A stretch of DNA of 24,711 bases, taken from positions 1-24,711 of the forward strand of contig JAFTDQ010000140.1 in assembly GCA_017454075.1 (NCBI GenBank). The letters are read 5' to 3'. The DNA comes from Clostridia bacterium (GTDB lineage Bacteria; Bacillota_A; Clostridia; Oscillospirales; CAG-272). The notes beneath the pieces are model-generated. The model had not been told where the DNA came from and ran no database searches. It saw only the letters and a list, made by a program, of their open reading frames with translations. This document shows, one piece after another, positions 23,991 through 24,711 of the stretch (position 1 is the first letter of the stretch; each line of letters starts with the position of its first letter). Made by a program: the position numbers and the translations under genes.

Positions 23991-24022
23991 TACGGGGACG
24001 TCCATAGGACGCCCCCGTAAAA
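23988..24022. terminator. Strong GC hairpin flanked by TTTT/AAAA
   Basis: TTTTACGGGG, A, CGTCC, ATA, GGACG, C, CCCCGTAAAA: a near-perfect 16-bp stem with a 3-nt loop and one A/C mismatch. It overlaps the last bases of the 35-bp repeat. It lies 30 bp past the stop of the broken gene ending at 24052, so it may terminate that minus-strand unit. Confidence 0.55.
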
Positions 24023-24051
24023 TGGCGCGGATATCGATAACGGACTTATAT

Positions 24052-24441
24052 TTAATCCGTTTTCAAATAAGGTCTGTAATAATTCATTGCTTGTGCGGCG
24101 GAAATTCTTGCTTTGCTTTCTATAGGAAGAAACGCGCGAGGAAGATTGTGAAAACCGTGAATATATCTCCAAACCGTCTGACGGTAGTTTTTCTTTTTAG
24201 AAGCCAAAGAGCACACACACTCAAACAGAGAATTACACATAACCAAAGCCAAGTCATAGTATTCCGAAGAATATGACAAGTCATTCTTGAGTTCCTTTAG
24301 TATCAGGGAAGCTAATTGTTGATCATTTTGTAATTCACAAAGTAAAGCTGCGCGTTAACTTTTTTGCATCAAATCAACCGTGCTGTATTTTTTCAGAACC
24401 ATAGATTTTTCATACAATTCTTTGGCAAGGGTGGCAATCAT
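24052..24441 (-). pseudogene. Unknown 130-codon gene interrupted by one in-frame TAA
   Basis: From ATG 24441, with AAGGA at 24447-24451 spaced five bases, the frame reads MIATLAKELYEKSMVLKKYS, TVDLMQKS and then TAA (24355-24357). It continues in the same frame with RAALLCELQNDQQLASLILK, ELKNDLSYSSEYYDLALVMC, NSLFECVCSLASKKKNYRQT and VWRYIHGFHNLPRAFLPIES, to a TAA at 24052. The part after the first stop has no good start of its own (only a TTG at 24279), and both parts have the same AT-rich, protein-like composition. One nonsense mutation (or a sequencing error, or readthrough) in a roughly 130-residue soluble protein is the simplest reading. It begins 69 bp after the Doc-like gene and is probably part of the same accessory unit. 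I recognise no family. Confidence 0.6.
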
Positions 24442-24510
24442 TTTTTTCCTTTCAGCCAAAAACGGCGCACTTACTCACCACCTATGACGGTGAAACTGCG
24501 CTGAAACAAA

Positions 24511-24711
24511 TCAATTTAAGTGTGATTGAAGCCAGAACAGCAGATCGTCACAATCTTTTTCACCCGCAGCGACGGAAAGAACGATCTCAGCCAGTTCTTT
24601 TTGAGTATACGAAAAAACATAACCGTTCAGCGCAAGAAAAACGAGCATCGCATGCGCGCCGATGCGCTTGTTTCCGTCAATGAACGCGTGGTTCTGTATC
24701 AGTCCGAAGCC
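24511..24711 (-). CDS. Death-on-curing (Doc/Fic) family toxin, C-terminal part
   Basis: 66 residues remain, open to the window edge. NHAFIDGNKRIGAHAMLVFL contains the Fic/Doc core motif H-x-F-x-D/E-G-N-K-R, followed by LALNGY and an alpha-helical tail with the text YTQKELAEIVLSVAAGEKD. Doc proteins are about 125 residues long and inactivate targets such as EF-Tu by phosphorylation; the related Fic proteins AMPylate. The N-terminal half, and the antitoxin that usually precedes it, lie beyond the window. The gene marks the accessory character of this end. Confidence 0.88.
   Translation of the reverse strand, partial: GFGLIQNHAFIDGNKRIGAHAMLVFLALNGYVFSYTQKELAEIVLSVAAGEKDCDDLLFWLQSHLN

Noticed and set aside
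23875..24276. Plus-strand frame of 133 codons starting MPFIFVLNDRTVEP
   Set aside because: Covers the same repeat/hairpin block and then runs antisense to the interrupted gene; no domain features.

Overview
The window looks like chromosomal DNA from an uncultured, probably gut-associated Gram-positive Clostridia (Oscillospirales/Christensenellales-like). The evidence is abundant lipobox lipoproteins with Thr/Asp/Glu-rich linkers, a clostridial-type orotate phosphoribosyltransferase-like protein, a YfhO membrane protein, an AraC/GH31 sugar locus, a C-terminal QTSD-type surface anchor, strong Shine-Dalgarno sites and consensus sigma-A promoters. This placement rests on gene content and was not checked by search. 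No rRNA, tRNA, CRISPR array or complete insertion sequence was seen.

Layout. 1-1138 (-): N-terminal part of a membrane-anchored secreted protein, possibly of the M23-peptidase type, transcribed divergently from 1323-4492 (+). The plus-strand group is a phosphoribosyltransferase, a glycerophosphodiesterase/zinc-dehydrogenase fusion and an overlapping ribulose-phosphate 3-epimerase, closed by a hairpin terminator. 4668-8319 (-): YfhO-like glycosylation membrane protein followed by an overlapping ComEC-type metallo-beta-lactamase-fold protein. 8452-10327 (-): zinc-dependent phospholipase C-like protein and a leaderless beta-helix protein. 10509-11939 (-): phosphodiester glycosidase (NAGPA) lipoprotein under a consensus promoter. 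12002-12406: gene debris (an esterase fragment) and one copy of a 35-bp dispersed repeat.

12407-23479 (-) is a closely packed nine-gene run of about 11 kb behind one recognisable promoter. In transcription order it encodes a surface protein with two copies of an unnamed domain, a lipoprotein with one copy, a type I phosphodiesterase lipoprotein, another one-copy lipoprotein, an extracellular solute-binding protein, a beta-helix glycosidase-like lipoprotein, a leaderless GH31 alpha-xylosidase-like enzyme, a PHP phosphoesterase and an AraC regulator. I read it as a glycan capture and degradation locus: binding and trimming outside the cell, alpha-glycoside cleavage inside, and AraC control. No transporter permease is present in the window. 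The four copies of the roughly 110-residue domain in three adjacent genes are the best candidate for something undescribed.

23480-24711 is AT-richer accessory sequence. It holds the operon promoter, a gene remnant, two strong hairpins around the second copy of the 35-bp repeat, an unknown 130-codon frame broken by one in-frame TAA, and at the edge the C-terminal half of a Doc/Fic-family toxin.
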